A program made the translations under genes and the position numbers. A stretch of DNA of 46,380 nucleotides from contig JAKLJI010000025.1 in the NCBI GenBank assembly GCA_023151275.1, positions 1 to 46,380 on the forward strand, in the 5' to 3' direction. Below, piece after piece: positions 7,121 to 17,027 of this stretch. The DNA is from Bacteroidia bacterium (lineage in GTDB: Bacteria; Bacteroidota; Bacteroidia; UKL13-3). The first letter of the stretch is position 1, and each line of letters begins with the position of its first letter. The notes below the pieces were generated by a model. That model had not been told where the DNA came from, did no database searches, and saw nothing but the letters and a program-made list of their open reading frames with translations.

Positions 7121-7726
7121 ATGAAAAGACAGCTTATAATACTAACCATTTACTTAGGAATTCTAATGTTGACAACATTTGTTGACATACCTTATTCGAA
7201 TTCATTTGTAATTGTTTTGACAGTATTGTTTTTTGGCTATTTGATCTACGAATTCAATAGTATTGCAAATACTAAAATTGAAGGCGACCTTATCCTCAGA
7301 CGACAAACAAAAATGGTTCGACCACTTTTTATTCTCTTGGCACTTATTCCATCTGTCGGCTATTTTATCAATGATAGAATTAATTTCTTTCAAATAGTAT
7401 TATCCTGGTCAGTTGTAATATTTGACATTGTTACAATCGTTTTAACAATGAAACTGAAACCAATTGGAATGGTTATTAAGGAAAAGAAGCTCATATTGAA
7501 TGATTTTAGAAATACAAATAGAAATTTAAGTCAATTAAAAAGTATGAAATTGAACGGGTTTACGAATGAAATAGAAATGACCTTTGTGAATGAAAAACGA
7601 CTGTATTTCAATCGCAGTGAATATTTGGCCTTTGACATTCAAAGTTTAATTTCAATCTGTATTGACGCAAGCCAGGTACAATTATCAATTTCAGACAACT
7701 TAAAAAATGTGAATAACTGCAGGTAA
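7121..7726 (+). CDS. Four-helix membrane hypothetical protein
   Basis: 201 residues from ATG 7121, chosen because the upstream in-frame extension lies in the repeated leader. There are four predicted transmembrane segments at about 5-21, 29-45, 68-83 and 90-109, followed by a soluble C-terminal domain (about 110-201) of alternating strands ('PIGMVIKEKKLILNDF', 'IEMTFVNEKRLYFNRSEY') that resembles a small PH-like bacterial domain. No catalytic motif is seen. It starts about 13 bp after the cassette junction GTTACACGCC. AT-rich. Function unknown. Confidence 0.6.
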   Translation: MKRQLIILTIYLGILMLTTFVDIPYSNSFVIVLTVLFFGYLIYEFNSIANTKIEGDLILRRQTKMVRPLFILLALIPSVGYFINDRINFFQIVLSWSVVIFDIVTIVLTMKLKPIGMVIKEKKLILNDFRNTNRNLSQLKSMKLNGFTNEIEMTFVNEKRLYFNRSEYLAFDIQSLISICIDASQVQLSISDNLKNVNNCR

Positions 7727-7856
7727 TCGATTAACACAGGGATCTATCACTCCTACGTTCTCGCACAAGTCCCGAATTGTACCGGGAACTTATTCACTAA
7801 GCTCCCTCAACTTGTCCAGCCAATCAGCCCGCCATTATTAACCAAACAATTCGTAC

Positions 7857-8441
7857 ATGTATTCAGCGGATTTTTTACGTGACTTAGCAAAAGATAAAGT
7901 TACAGGTGATTTTTATCCTTTCGACACGGGAAATATTGAAAACGTAATAAACTATATCCGAAAACTGGTTGGAAGCCTAAGCGATAATCCAAGCTTAATT
8001 ATTGAGCCAGACTTTGACTATTATGGAAGCGGTTTTGCATCGTATATTCCTGTTCGAATTTCAAAGCGAGATAATTCCGATAGCACAATCACAACAGCCA
8101 AAAATCGTGTTAGCAAAGAAACCAAAGGAATACTTCTGTACATCTCAAATCTAACTCCTTTCTGGTATTTCGGCGGTTCTGAATGGTCTGTTACCACTGA
8201 AAATGGAAGGCAAGTAAGTGGCTCAAGTGGCTTTCTATTCCCGGAGGACAACAATGCCTACGACACAACAAAATGGGAAACCGATATGGAAAGAATAAAA
8301 TTCACCCTGAACCAATTTAACTATCAATTATTGAAGCAGGATGAATTAGAAACACCCTTGGATTTTGACCTAACCCTTGGAAGTAATTTCATTGCTGGAA
8401 AACCAAGAGTATTCGACTGCTTCTTCCATTGGAATGACTAA
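7857..8441 (+). CDS. Hypothetical protein, cassette cargo
   Basis: 194 residues, soluble, no signal peptide. Notable segments are 'LIIEPDFDYYGSGFASYIPVRI', 'LLYISNLTPFWYFGGSEWSV' and a C-terminal 'FDLTLGSNFIAGKPRVFDCFFHWND'. I do not recognise the family; similar lone hypotheticals occur in Bacteroidota and some resemble immunity proteins. It lies 130 bp downstream of the membrane gene, and its stop is 10 bp before degenerate hairpin copy 5, so it is the last cargo of the array. Confidence 0.6.
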   Translation: MYSADFLRDLAKDKVTGDFYPFDTGNIENVINYIRKLVGSLSDNPSLIIEPDFDYYGSGFASYIPVRISKRDNSDSTITTAKNRVSKETKGILLYISNLTPFWYFGGSEWSVTTENGRQVSGSSGFLFPEDNNAYDTTKWETDMERIKFTLNQFNYQLLKQDELETPLDFDLTLGSNFIAGKPRVFDCFFHWND

Positions 8442-8451
8442 ATCAAGCAAA

Positions 8452-8545
8452 AACACATTAAGCATCTAACCAAAAAAGCTTCGTAAAAAAAACCGAAATG
8501 CTCCGCATTGTAAAGGCTTTTTTGTTTTTGGTGAAGTTAACCCTC
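8452..8545 (+). repeat. attC-like hairpin repeat, copy 5 (diverged)
   Basis: The inner part aligns closely with copy 3: an A run, CC, ATGCTC(C/T)GCAT, GTAA, then GGCTTTTTTGTT. The outer arms have diverged (AACACATTAAGC on the left, GGTGAAGTTAACC on the right) but keep AAC at 8452-8454 and GTT at 8536-8538. It closes the array; nothing after it belongs to the cassette family. Confidence 0.55.
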
Positions 8546-9008
8546 TTGTTTCCTGAAATTAATCCGAAATACGCATTTGACCAATGATTAAGGCCCTGTA
8601 TCCTGAATCATGCAATTATTCAGCTATTGGGCTCCCAAATGCCTGAGAAATTGGTACTAAACCCAGTTTCACTCATTCACCGTAACGCTGAATTATGCCT
8701 AGCTCATGAAAAACCTATTTCCTTGGCTTTTGGCCCTCCTGTCGAGGTTCAAATGCCTAATCCGATTTAAGTTTTCGTAAGGGCATCTACCTTTCCATTA
8801 TTTCGTCATCCCCTGAAATCAAATGGTTCGTTTTGAATCATTATTGCATTCAATTGAATCATTTTGGGAAAACAGAACAGCTCCTCTTTTTTTCTCGACC
8901 CGCCACTCGAATAAGCATTTTGCTTTTGAAATAAACGAATCCCCCGGTAAACGCCAATCCATCCTAGTTAGGAACAGGGTTTGATTTAATAGTTCAAAAT
9001 CAAAAACC
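8546..9008. other. Intergenic stretch without recognised features
   Basis: About 460 bp between the end of the cassette array and the adhesin operon. No credible reading frame, relic or repeat was found on either strand. It must hold the promoter of the two-gene operon that follows; no clear TTTG-N19-TAnnTTTG match was recognised. Confidence 0.4.
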
Positions 9009-9425
9009 ATGAAACCAAATGCAAGGTCCTTTTACTGGCCACTCATTTTAGGGTTATTCCTGCTCGTTGGAGCCTCAACCCTAAGTGCTCAAAGCACTGG
9101 TCCTAAACTTTCAGATGAGAATCAGGTGTATTCCGACCTGTTCAAATCTCAAACCCAAGTGGACAGAACAAGCACGTTCAGTCGACTGCAAGGACTCATT
9201 TTACCAACGGAACTTGGACCTCGTGAACCGCTTCCAACTTCAATGATCGGCGCGAACACAACCACAGAAGAAGAGATCATTTACCTTTTGGGTGAACCCG
9301 ACCTGAGAATCCAGCAAAGCCTATTGCGCTACTACCTGCGCGGCCCCGGAGCGCATTGCCGTTTGGATATTGGTCTGAATGAGCACGGCCAGGTTAGCTT
9401 TTTTGTAATTAAAGACTGCCAATAA
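9009..9425 (+). CDS. Small secreted protein upstream of the giant adhesin
   Basis: 138 residues with a signal peptide (about 1-28, ending LSAQ). The mature part ends with 'TEEEIIYLLGEPDLRIQQS', 'RYYLRG', 'CRLDIGLNEHGQVSFFVIKDC'. That arrangement of a helix with 'LGxPD' followed by strands and 'DxGxV' recalls the BamE/SmpA fold, though the resemblance is only in pattern. The stop is 8 bp before the adhesin ATG, so the two are surely co-transcribed. A role in adhesin export or anchoring is possible but inferred from position only. Confidence 0.65.
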   Translation: MKPNARSFYWPLILGLFLLVGASTLSAQSTGPKLSDENQVYSDLFKSQTQVDRTSTFSRLQGLILPTELGPREPLPTSMIGANTTTEEEIIYLLGEPDLRIQQSLLRYYLRGPGAHCRLDIGLNEHGQVSFFVIKDCQ

Positions 9426-9433
9426 TCCAGATT

Positions 9434-12400
9434 ATGAAAAAGCTCCACAACTTTAAAACTAGTCTGTTAATCGCTTGCCTTTTGTTCGTAAGTCAGGCAT
9501 TTGCCCAAGTGCAGTTAAGCCTTTCTGCAAGTACAGACCTCGCATCTGTGAATACCGGCAATCAGTTTATCTATACGCTGAATTACCAAATTTCAAGCCT
9601 TACAAGCAATGGCTCGAATGTAGTTGCAAACATGGCTCTCCCAGCCAACCTCACTCCTTTTGATGTGAACAATTTTGGCAACTCGGTAGCATACGACGAA
9701 TCGCAAGTACAATCGGTTACTTACAACTCAGGAAGCAACGCGATTACGGTAACTTTTGTAAATCCAATTCCGGCAGGTTCAACGGGCCAATTGCAAATCA
9801 AATTCAGGTACACCAACGGAACCACACCGCATGGTTATTCCCCTGATTTATTTGCCTCCATTGATGCCTCCAACAACCTGAATGCGGATGGAGGAACAGG
9901 GCCTGTGTATAGCGATACCTTAAACATCGTTGCACTTGCCAGCAACAAATACACTGTTTCAAAAGTTCGGAATGCAGGTGGTGCTATTGATGATGTCACC
10001 ATCTACAAAATAAGTATTGGTAACACCAGCGGTTCAAACGGAGCCTTGCGCATGAGCAATGCATTTATTGTTGACACGCTTCCTGTTGGGATGGAATTTG
10101 TTGAAGCAACTGCATTTAGTGGAACCAGCACTCCGGTGTATAATCCTTCAGACCGAACAGTAACTTGGACCTTCACGAGCACCAATTTAAGCACTACCTA
10201 TAGCTCATCGGCCTATTTAAGTGTTCGCCATGTAAGTCCTTATTTCGCTATCGGAAGCTCCTCATGCAACACAGCTCATCTAGTTGGAAATGTACCTGTA
10301 CTTCCAATTGGAACAACAGCACCTTCCAGTAGTAATGGACAAACTTGCTTCGCCATTCAGACTCCAACCCCCGGTGCAGCTTGCTCGGGAGGAAGCATAA
10401 CTGCTGCTACGGCAAGTTGGTTAAGCAAACATATTCTTGCAGAAACAGCTTGCAATACCTTCAAAAATGGATGGTACAATTCCGGCAATACGGAATTGGA
10501 CAGTGTTCGTTTAACTTATTTGGTTGATAAGTCCATAGACATGAACCAAATTCGGATTAAACCGGTATATGATGGTTTGAACCGTGTTTCGCAAGCTCGC
10601 ATTGATGTTTGGTACAACACCAACCTCAACACTTCCGTTTCAGCCGGAACCTATTACTCCCTAAGCATTGCAGCTTTAAGCGGCCAAACGCAAAACATCA
10701 ACATAACTCTTCCATCGGGCGAATACATTACTTCAGTTCAATTTAAAGTAAGTGGTAATCTGCCTATTGGAGGCTCGCAAGACATGAGTTATTGCGGAGA
10801 TGCCCGCAGCGCTTCGGAAGGAGCAAAAGATGGTTCCCCAATTGTGGAAGGCACAACCTACAATACCTCATCCATAGGCGACGATGGAACCCTTGTAAGA
10901 AACAACTCCAACGGGTTTTACTATTACCAGGGTGTAAGTCATAGCTATTCGAATTGTTCAGGCTCTGCGGAAATCTTAAGTCCACGACCTGTGTTTGGAT
11001 ACAGCAGCAAAACTACCAGCAGCGCATCCAGCCTGCGTGCTTCAGATACCATCAACTATGTTTACACGGTAACCTTGGGAGGTAATCGCGATGCACACAG
11101 TGTGATAATTACCGATACGCTTGATTCAAGATTGAGTTATGTAGCAGGATCTTCCCAGGTATTTATGAATAATAGTGCCATGGCTGTAACACCGACAGTA
11201 AATGGCAATGTGTTGGTTTGGAACTTGGGGACCATTTCGCCAATCAACAATTACTCCATCAAGTTTTCTGCGATGATAGCCCCGGGCACAGCGCCAGCAA
11301 CCATCAACAACAAAATCAACCTTAACTCAGCCAATGGGCAATTCAACGGAAACACATCCAATGTTGGAACAACAGTTATTTCGGCGGTAGCCCTTCGGGC
11401 ATTCAAAGGACAAAGCGGTTGTAATCCGGATTATGTGTATTATCCCACAAACGCTATTGCCCAGGAAGCAGGACCGGTGAATTACAAAATCACGGTTAAA
11501 AACCTGGGGAATGTTGCAGCCAAGGATTTGGTACTTGTGGATGTTTTCCCATTCATTGGAGATATTCGTGGCTCGCAATGGTTTGCCAATTTGGTAGGCC
11601 CTGTAACGATTTCAGACCCCGGCTCTACCGTTTACTACACCACCACTCCTAATCCATGTTATGCAGATTTTACTCCGGCTTACAATCCGGCAGGCTGCAC
11701 CAATCCAAGTTGGACAACGACACCTCCTGTTGATATTACAAGTGTAAAAGGAATAAAAATTACCCGTTCAACCGTATTAGCGGCTTTGGATAGTATTGTA
11801 CTTAGCTGGCCAATGCGCGCTCCACTTGGAACTCCAACGAACAAACTGATGAACAACAGCATCATGTATCAGGTGCGTAGAGCCGACAACAATAGCCAAT
11901 TGCTCCCAACAACACCAATCATGGTAGGCATGTACACCACCTGTACACCCGTATTGGGCTCGTTAGGAAACTATGCTTGGATTGATGTAAACAAAAATGG
12001 TATTCAGGATGAAGCAGCATCATTTGGTGTAAATGGAGTAAAGGTTAAACTATTCAGCCCGGGACCAAACAATTATATTGGTGGTGGGGATGACATCCTA
12101 TTGGATTCTACCGTGACTGCGAATGATTTCTTTGGCAATCCCGGATATTACAAGTTTATCGAACTGGCCACCGGAAATTATTACGTTCAGTTTGAAACCA
12201 CTTACAATGGCATGCGCTTGAGTCCGGTTCGCAGCATTTTAGAAAGAACCGATTTGAATAACGATGCCGATTCAACAAGTGGACATAGCAGTCTCGTATT
12301 TATTGATGCCAATGGTTCAGGACAATTTAAAAACAATACCACCATTGATGCCGGATATTATCCTGTAGGTTCATTGGGTAACTATGTTTGGTGGGATGTA

Positions 12401-15400
12401 AATCACAACGGTTTGCAGGACGAACCTGCAAGTAGAGGAATTAACGGACAACAAGTTATTCTCTGGAAAAACACAAATGCCGGTTATGTTCCAATCGATA
12501 CATTGGTAACCGCCAACGATGTAAATGGAAACCCGGGTTATTACAATTTTGAAATTACAGAGAGCGGCACGTACAAAGTTCAATTCCCAATGGCCATTGG
12601 AACAAAAACCTTGACCACAGCAACCACCACCGCTGGTGTAAATGGAAACTCAGATGCCCTTACAGGAACAGGCTTTACAAATGCAATAACCATGAATCTT
12701 TTAGGTTCAGGACTTGCCAAAAACAATCCAACCATTGATGCCGGATATTTTTATTCAGGTACCATTGGCAACTATGTTTGGTACGACATCAATGAAAATG
12801 GCGTACAGGATGAACCAGCATCAGCCGGTTTGAATGGTGTGAAAGTGGTATTGTGGAAAGACAATGGCAGCGGCTTTGTACGCTTTGATTCAACTACCAC
12901 CTCAAGCCTTTCAGGTAATCCCGGCTATTACAAATTTACCATTTATGAAAGTGGTGATTTTAAAGTTCAATTCCCTACGCTGGTTTCTACCAAAATAGGT
13001 ACACTTCAAAATGGTATAGCCGGAACAGATGGCAATTCAGACTTTGACACCTTAACTGGTTTTACTCCGGCATTCACCATGAACTTGGATATTGCAGGAA
13101 TTACCAAAGACAATCCAAGTTTGGATGCCGGATATGTATGCAATGCACCAACACCGGTAATTAGCGGAAATGGTTTATTATGCCCGGGAGAAACCGGAGT
13201 ATTTACCGGCCCCCTGGCTACTTCTTACCAATGGTATAGAAATGGTGTAGCAATTCCGGGTGCAATTAACCAAAGCTATTCAACCAATACACCTGGCGTT
13301 TACCAGCTCATTATTGCAGATGCAGGTGGATGTTATTCGGATTCAAGCAATGCCATTGCATTGAGTAATAATCCAAAACCAACTGCCAACTTTAGCGTAA
13401 ACGATAGCAACCAATGCTTGGGAACAAACAGCTTTAGCTTTACCAACCTCTCACAAAACGGACAAGTGGCTGAAAGCATTTGGCCCTTGAGTCAGAACGG
13501 AGATACTCCTGTTACCCTAGACATATTAGCTGTTGAACTGGGAATGAAATTCCGCAGTACTATTGCCGGAAAAATTACAGCAATACGCTTCTTTAAACTT
13601 GCAGGTGCTACAGGTCCATTTACAGGTAAATTGTACACATCAAATGGAAGCTTATTGGCAACTGTAAACTTTGGCACGATTAACACCTCTGCAAGTGGTT
13701 GGCAAACTGCTACCTTGAGCAGCCCTGTTCATATTGATGCCAATACGACCTATGTAGTTTCGTACTACTCACCAAATGGCACTTATGCTTTCACACCTTG
13801 GTATTTCAATGGATCAGGAATTACCAACGGGAACTTAAGTGCATTGCAGCATGGTATTGACGGAGGAAATGGCTTATTCAAATATGGCATTGGTGGCGGA
13901 TTTCCTGACCAAACATTCCAATCAAGCAATTATTGGGTGGATGTAGTATTCCAAGCAGGGCTTTCCTATTCCTGGAATTTTGGCAGCGGAACGAGTACCC
14001 TAGAATCCCCAACATATACCTATGGAAGTTCAGGTTCAAAATCCGTAACACTTGTTGTTAGCAATCAATTCGGTTGTTCGGATACATTCAGTAAAACGCT
14101 TAGTGTTCGTCCGGGACCAATAGCTAATTTCAACATTCAGGCATTGGATTGCGATGGAAACTTCAAGTTCAACAACACTTCCCAATACGCAGATTATTAC
14201 GAATGGGGAATTTACAACCAAGACAGCAGTTGGGGCAAATACCTGTGTTCAGGCAATAACCCTGATTACACAGCTTATCTGATACCCGGAACTTATACCG
14301 TTCGCCTAATTGCTCGTTCAAATGGAGAATGTACCGACACATCCTTTTCCAGCTTTACAGTACATCCTAAACCAGTTGCCGTAATTGGACACGATTTAAA
14401 CAATTGCGGATTAAATGCTCAATTCCGGTCCTACTCTTACTATGCAGAAAACCTGAGTTGGAACTTCGGTGACCCTTCAAGTGGTGGAATGAATACGTCA
14501 AACGCTTCTCAGGTTTCACATACCTTCAGCAGCCCTGGCACCTATTCTGTGCGCTTAATTGCCGCCAATCTCTATGGATGTTCAGATACAAGTTTTATTT
14601 CGGTTACCTTGAATCCTGCTGCTGCCATTGCACCACTGGCTTCATTCAACAAAACCCTTGTAAGCAACTCTTGTGTAACTCGGGTTCAATTAACCAATAC
14701 CAGTTCAAATGCAACACAAATTTTCTGGTTGTTGCCTGATGGCTCTGTTCAAACACCTAATCAGATTTCAGTTGCGCTTCCATTGAGTGGCACTTATACC
14801 ATCCGTCTGGTAGCAGTATCGGCATCGGGCTGTCGCGACACTGCTTCACAAACCGTGAATGTCCTTACTGATTCTTATGGTCCTGTAGCGAGTTTTGAAC
14901 CTGAGCAAGGTGAACAATGTCTTGCCGGAAATTCATTCAATTTCATTAACAACTCGGCTTTCTATGGAAATGGCTGGAAAAATCAGTATTTCTGGGATTT
15001 TGGCGATGGACAGCAAAACAATACAGTTACATTTGCATACAATCATCAGTATGCGAGCAGTGGAACTTATGTGGTTCGTTTGATTGCTCGCAGTCCAAAC
15101 GGATGCAGCGACACAACTTATAGAACTGTACGTGTTAAAGAATCGGCCCAAAGCTTGATAGCCGTAAACAATGCTTGTGGTATGACGGCTCAAATCAGCA
15201 ACAATTCGTTGAATACGATTGGAAATATCTGGACATTTGGCGAGGGCGATCTTTCGTCTTCTGATGCTGCAACATTTACGCATCGCTACCGCAATCCGGG
15301 CTATTACTTCATCAAGCATATTGCTTTGGCCAACAACGGTTGTCACGATTCAAGTTCAACCGGAGTATGGGCCACCAATGCACAGGTACCGGTATTGAAC

Positions 15401-17017
15401 TTTGGCTGGGATACTATTGGCTGTTCAGGTGCGATCCAGTTTACCAATGCCTCAGAGTTTGGAGGTTGGTACACTTGGAACTTTGGAGATGGAAGTGCCG
15501 GAAGTGAGGAAGCTAATCCTGTACATGCCTATCAAACCGCAGGCACTTACTTGGTAACTTTAACTGCACACAATGGTCCGGGCTGCTCATATACATTAAC
15601 CCTGCCTGTTTATGCACCACATGGAATTGCTGGCAGCCTTCCCGATGCTCGCATAAGCAAAGAAATTGAAGCTTGTACCAATAAAATCACCTTTACCAAC
15701 AGCTCACTCAATGCCGGAAACGCTAGGTGGATTTTTGATGGAACTCAGCTTGCCTGGGGACCTGTAGTAAGTTTTGAAAACCAAAGCAGCGGTTTCCATT
15801 CTGTTCGTTTGATTGTTGACAATGGTGCTTGTTTTGATACCGCTTATGCAGAGATTCAGCTAATGGACGCTCCTGAAGCCAGTTTCAGTTACCAGTCGAG
15901 CAGCTGTTCAGGTACAGCCATGTTCATCAACAAATCAAAAAATGCTGTAAACCATAGCTGGGATTTTGGAGATACCGGAAGTCAAGCCGACACTTCAACA
16001 ACAGCCAATGGCATTTATACTTATCCGCTTAATGGTACTTATCAGGCAAGGTTGATTGTGGCAAATAATGCAGGATGCAGAGACACAATCACTCAAACGG
16101 TGAGCATCAACATGACTAGCAATTCAGCACTGGCCAACTTTACCTGGAACAGCAATGCTTGCAATTGCAAATGCTCAAACAAAATCGAATTCATAAATTT
16201 AAGTTCAGGCAATGGTAACCGCTATATCTGGAACTTTGGCGATGGAAACACCAGTAGTCAGTTTAGCCCCAATAAAGGCTTTTCGAGTGAAGGCAATTAC
16301 CTGGTAACATTAACTGCCATTACGCCATCCGGTTGTGCAAGTTCTGTAACCAAATCGGTTTATGTAGCCGGAACAGGTCACGGCCCAAGCGCAGGATTTA
16401 GTACCGATCGTGCCATTCAGTGTATCAGCAGCAATAACTTTAATTTCTTTAACCAGAGCAATTACATGGGTTCGGGTTGGATTAAGAAGCACTACTGGTA
16501 TTTTGGAGACGGCAGCATGGATAGTAGCAACAGCTTTATCTTTAACAAGAAATATGCAGGACCAGGCACCTATACTGTGATGCTTGTTAGTGTAGGAGCT
16601 GAAGGATGCCGCGATACTGCAACCATGGATATTGTTGTTGAATCACTGCCATGCTTTAACTCAGCACTGATTGATGCAGGAAGAGATCCATTTGCAGGCA
16701 GAAACGACATGGAAGATATTCGTCCGGCCGTGACAACTGGAACACAGCAGCAAGTTGCGGCGGTGAAAGCAGTGCAGGTGTATCCAAATCCAAGCACGGG
16801 TCATTTTGATGTGAGAATAAAAGAAGTTCAGGCACGTAAGGTTCGTGTGCGCATTTTGAACACATTAGGACAGGAAGTGGCGAATGAAAGTTTTGGTTTT
16901 TCAGCAGATGGCACTTATCATGTAGAAACATCAGGACTTGCAGAAGGACAGTACCAGGTAATGGTAGATGCTGATGGGGAGTTCATTCACCGTGAGGCAC
17001 TAATAATCCTGAAGTAA
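9434..17017 (+). CDS. Giant multidomain PKD adhesin with T9SS sorting domain
   Basis: 2,527 residues. The signal peptide ends at about residue 25 (QAFAQ). Then come DUF11/conserved-repeat modules to about 830 (e.g. 'TDTLDSRLSYVAGSSQ'), three SdrD B-type modules at about 840-978, 979-1110 and 1111-1234 (each 'GNYxWxDxNxNGxQDExA' and ending 'xxDAGY'), and an Ig-like module at about 1237-1315. Next is a PKD module interrupted by a DUF4082-like domain (about 1352-1510), then roughly eight more PKD or PKD-like modules to about 2410, several with the W-x-F-G-D-G motif. The last ~80 residues (YPNPSTGHFDV... LAEGQYQVM...) form a type A T9SS sorting domain. It should be exported by T9SS and attached at the surface as an adhesin or matrix protein. 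Cysteine pairs in the PKD modules may form disulfides. Confidence 0.9.
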   Translation: MKKLHNFKTSLLIACLLFVSQAFAQVQLSLSASTDLASVNTGNQFIYTLNYQISSLTSNGSNVVANMALPANLTPFDVNNFGNSVAYDESQVQSVTYNSGSNAITVTFVNPIPAGSTGQLQIKFRYTNGTTPHGYSPDLFASIDASNNLNADGGTGPVYSDTLNIVALASNKYTVSKVRNAGGAIDDVTIYKISIGNTSGSNGALRMSNAFIVDTLPVGMEFVEATAFSGTSTPVYNPSDRTVTWTFTSTNLSTTYSSSAYLSVRHVSPYFAIGSSSCNTAHLVGNVPVLPIGTTAPSSSNGQTCFAIQTPTPGAACSGGSITAATASWLSKHILAETACNTFKNGWYNSGNTELDSVRLTYLVDKSIDMNQIRIKPVYDGLNRVSQARIDVWYNTNLNTSVSAGTYYSLSIAALSGQTQNINITLPSGEYITSVQFKVSGNLPIGGSQDMSYCGDARSASEGAKDGSPIVEGTTYNTSSIGDDGTLVRNNSNGFYYYQGVSHSYSNCSGSAEILSPRPVFGYSSKTTSSASSLRASDTINYVYTVTLGGNRDAHSVIITDTLDSRLSYVAGSSQVFMNNSAMAVTPTVNGNVLVWNLGTISPINNYSIKFSAMIAPGTAPATINNKINLNSANGQFNGNTSNVGTTVISAVALRAFKGQSGCNPDYVYYPTNAIAQEAGPVNYKITVKNLGNVAAKDLVLVDVFPFIGDIRGSQWFANLVGPVTISDPGSTVYYTTTPNPCYADFTPAYNPAGCTNPSWTTTPPVDITSVKGIKITRSTVLAALDSIVLSWPMRAPLGTPTNKLMNNSIMYQVRRADNNSQLLPTTPIMVGMYTTCTPVLGSLGNYAWIDVNKNGIQDEAASFGVNGVKVKLFSPGPNNYIGGGDDILLDSTVTANDFFGNPGYYKFIELATGNYYVQFETTYNGMRLSPVRSILERTDLNNDADSTSGHSSLVFIDANGSGQFKNNTTIDAGYYPVGSLGNYVWWDVNHNGLQDEPASRGINGQQVILWKNTNAGYVPIDTLVTANDVNGNPGYYNFEITESGTYKVQFPMAIGTKTLTTATTTAGVNGNSDALTGTGFTNAITMNLLGSGLAKNNPTIDAGYFYSGTIGNYVWYDINENGVQDEPASAGLNGVKVVLWKDNGSGFVRFDSTTTSSLSGNPGYYKFTIYESGDFKVQFPTLVSTKIGTLQNGIAGTDGNSDFDTLTGFTPAFTMNLDIAGITKDNPSLDAGYVCNAPTPVISGNGLLCPGETGVFTGPLATSYQWYRNGVAIPGAINQSYSTNTPGVYQLIIADAGGCYSDSSNAIALSNNPKPTANFSVNDSNQCLGTNSFSFTNLSQNGQVAESIWPLSQNGDTPVTLDILAVELGMKFRSTIAGKITAIRFFKLAGATGPFTGKLYTSNGSLLATVNFGTINTSASGWQTATLSSPVHIDANTTYVVSYYSPNGTYAFTPWYFNGSGITNGNLSALQHGIDGGNGLFKYGIGGGFPDQTFQSSNYWVDVVFQAGLSYSWNFGSGTSTLESPTYTYGSSGSKSVTLVVSNQFGCSDTFSKTLSVRPGPIANFNIQALDCDGNFKFNNTSQYADYYEWGIYNQDSSWGKYLCSGNNPDYTAYLIPGTYTVRLIARSNGECTDTSFSSFTVHPKPVAVIGHDLNNCGLNAQFRSYSYYAENLSWNFGDPSSGGMNTSNASQVSHTFSSPGTYSVRLIAANLYGCSDTSFISVTLNPAAAIAPLASFNKTLVSNSCVTRVQLTNTSSNATQIFWLLPDGSVQTPNQISVALPLSGTYTIRLVAVSASGCRDTASQTVNVLTDSYGPVASFEPEQGEQCLAGNSFNFINNSAFYGNGWKNQYFWDFGDGQQNNTVTFAYNHQYASSGTYVVRLIARSPNGCSDTTYRTVRVKESAQSLIAVNNACGMTAQISNNSLNTIGNIWTFGEGDLSSSDAATFTHRYRNPGYYFIKHIALANNGCHDSSSTGVWATNAQVPVLNFGWDTIGCSGAIQFTNASEFGGWYTWNFGDGSAGSEEANPVHAYQTAGTYLVTLTAHNGPGCSYTLTLPVYAPHGIAGSLPDARISKEIEACTNKITFTNSSLNAGNARWIFDGTQLAWGPVVSFENQSSGFHSVRLIVDNGACFDTAYAEIQLMDAPEASFSYQSSSCSGTAMFINKSKNAVNHSWDFGDTGSQADTSTTANGIYTYPLNGTYQARLIVANNAGCRDTITQTVSINMTSNSALANFTWNSNACNCKCSNKIEFINLSSGNGNRYIWNFGDGNTSSQFSPNKGFSSEGNYLVTLTAITPSGCASSVTKSVYVAGTGHGPSAGFSTDRAIQCISSNNFNFFNQSNYMGSGWIKKHYWYFGDGSMDSSNSFIFNKKYAGPGTYTVMLVSVGAEGCRDTATMDIVVESLPCFNSALIDAGRDPFAGRNDMEDIRPAVTTGTQQQVAAVKAVQVYPNPSTGHFDVRIKEVQARKVRVRILNTLGQEVANESFGFSADGTYHVETSGLAEGQYQVMVDADGEFIHREALIILK

Positions 17018-17027
17018 AAATAATTGA

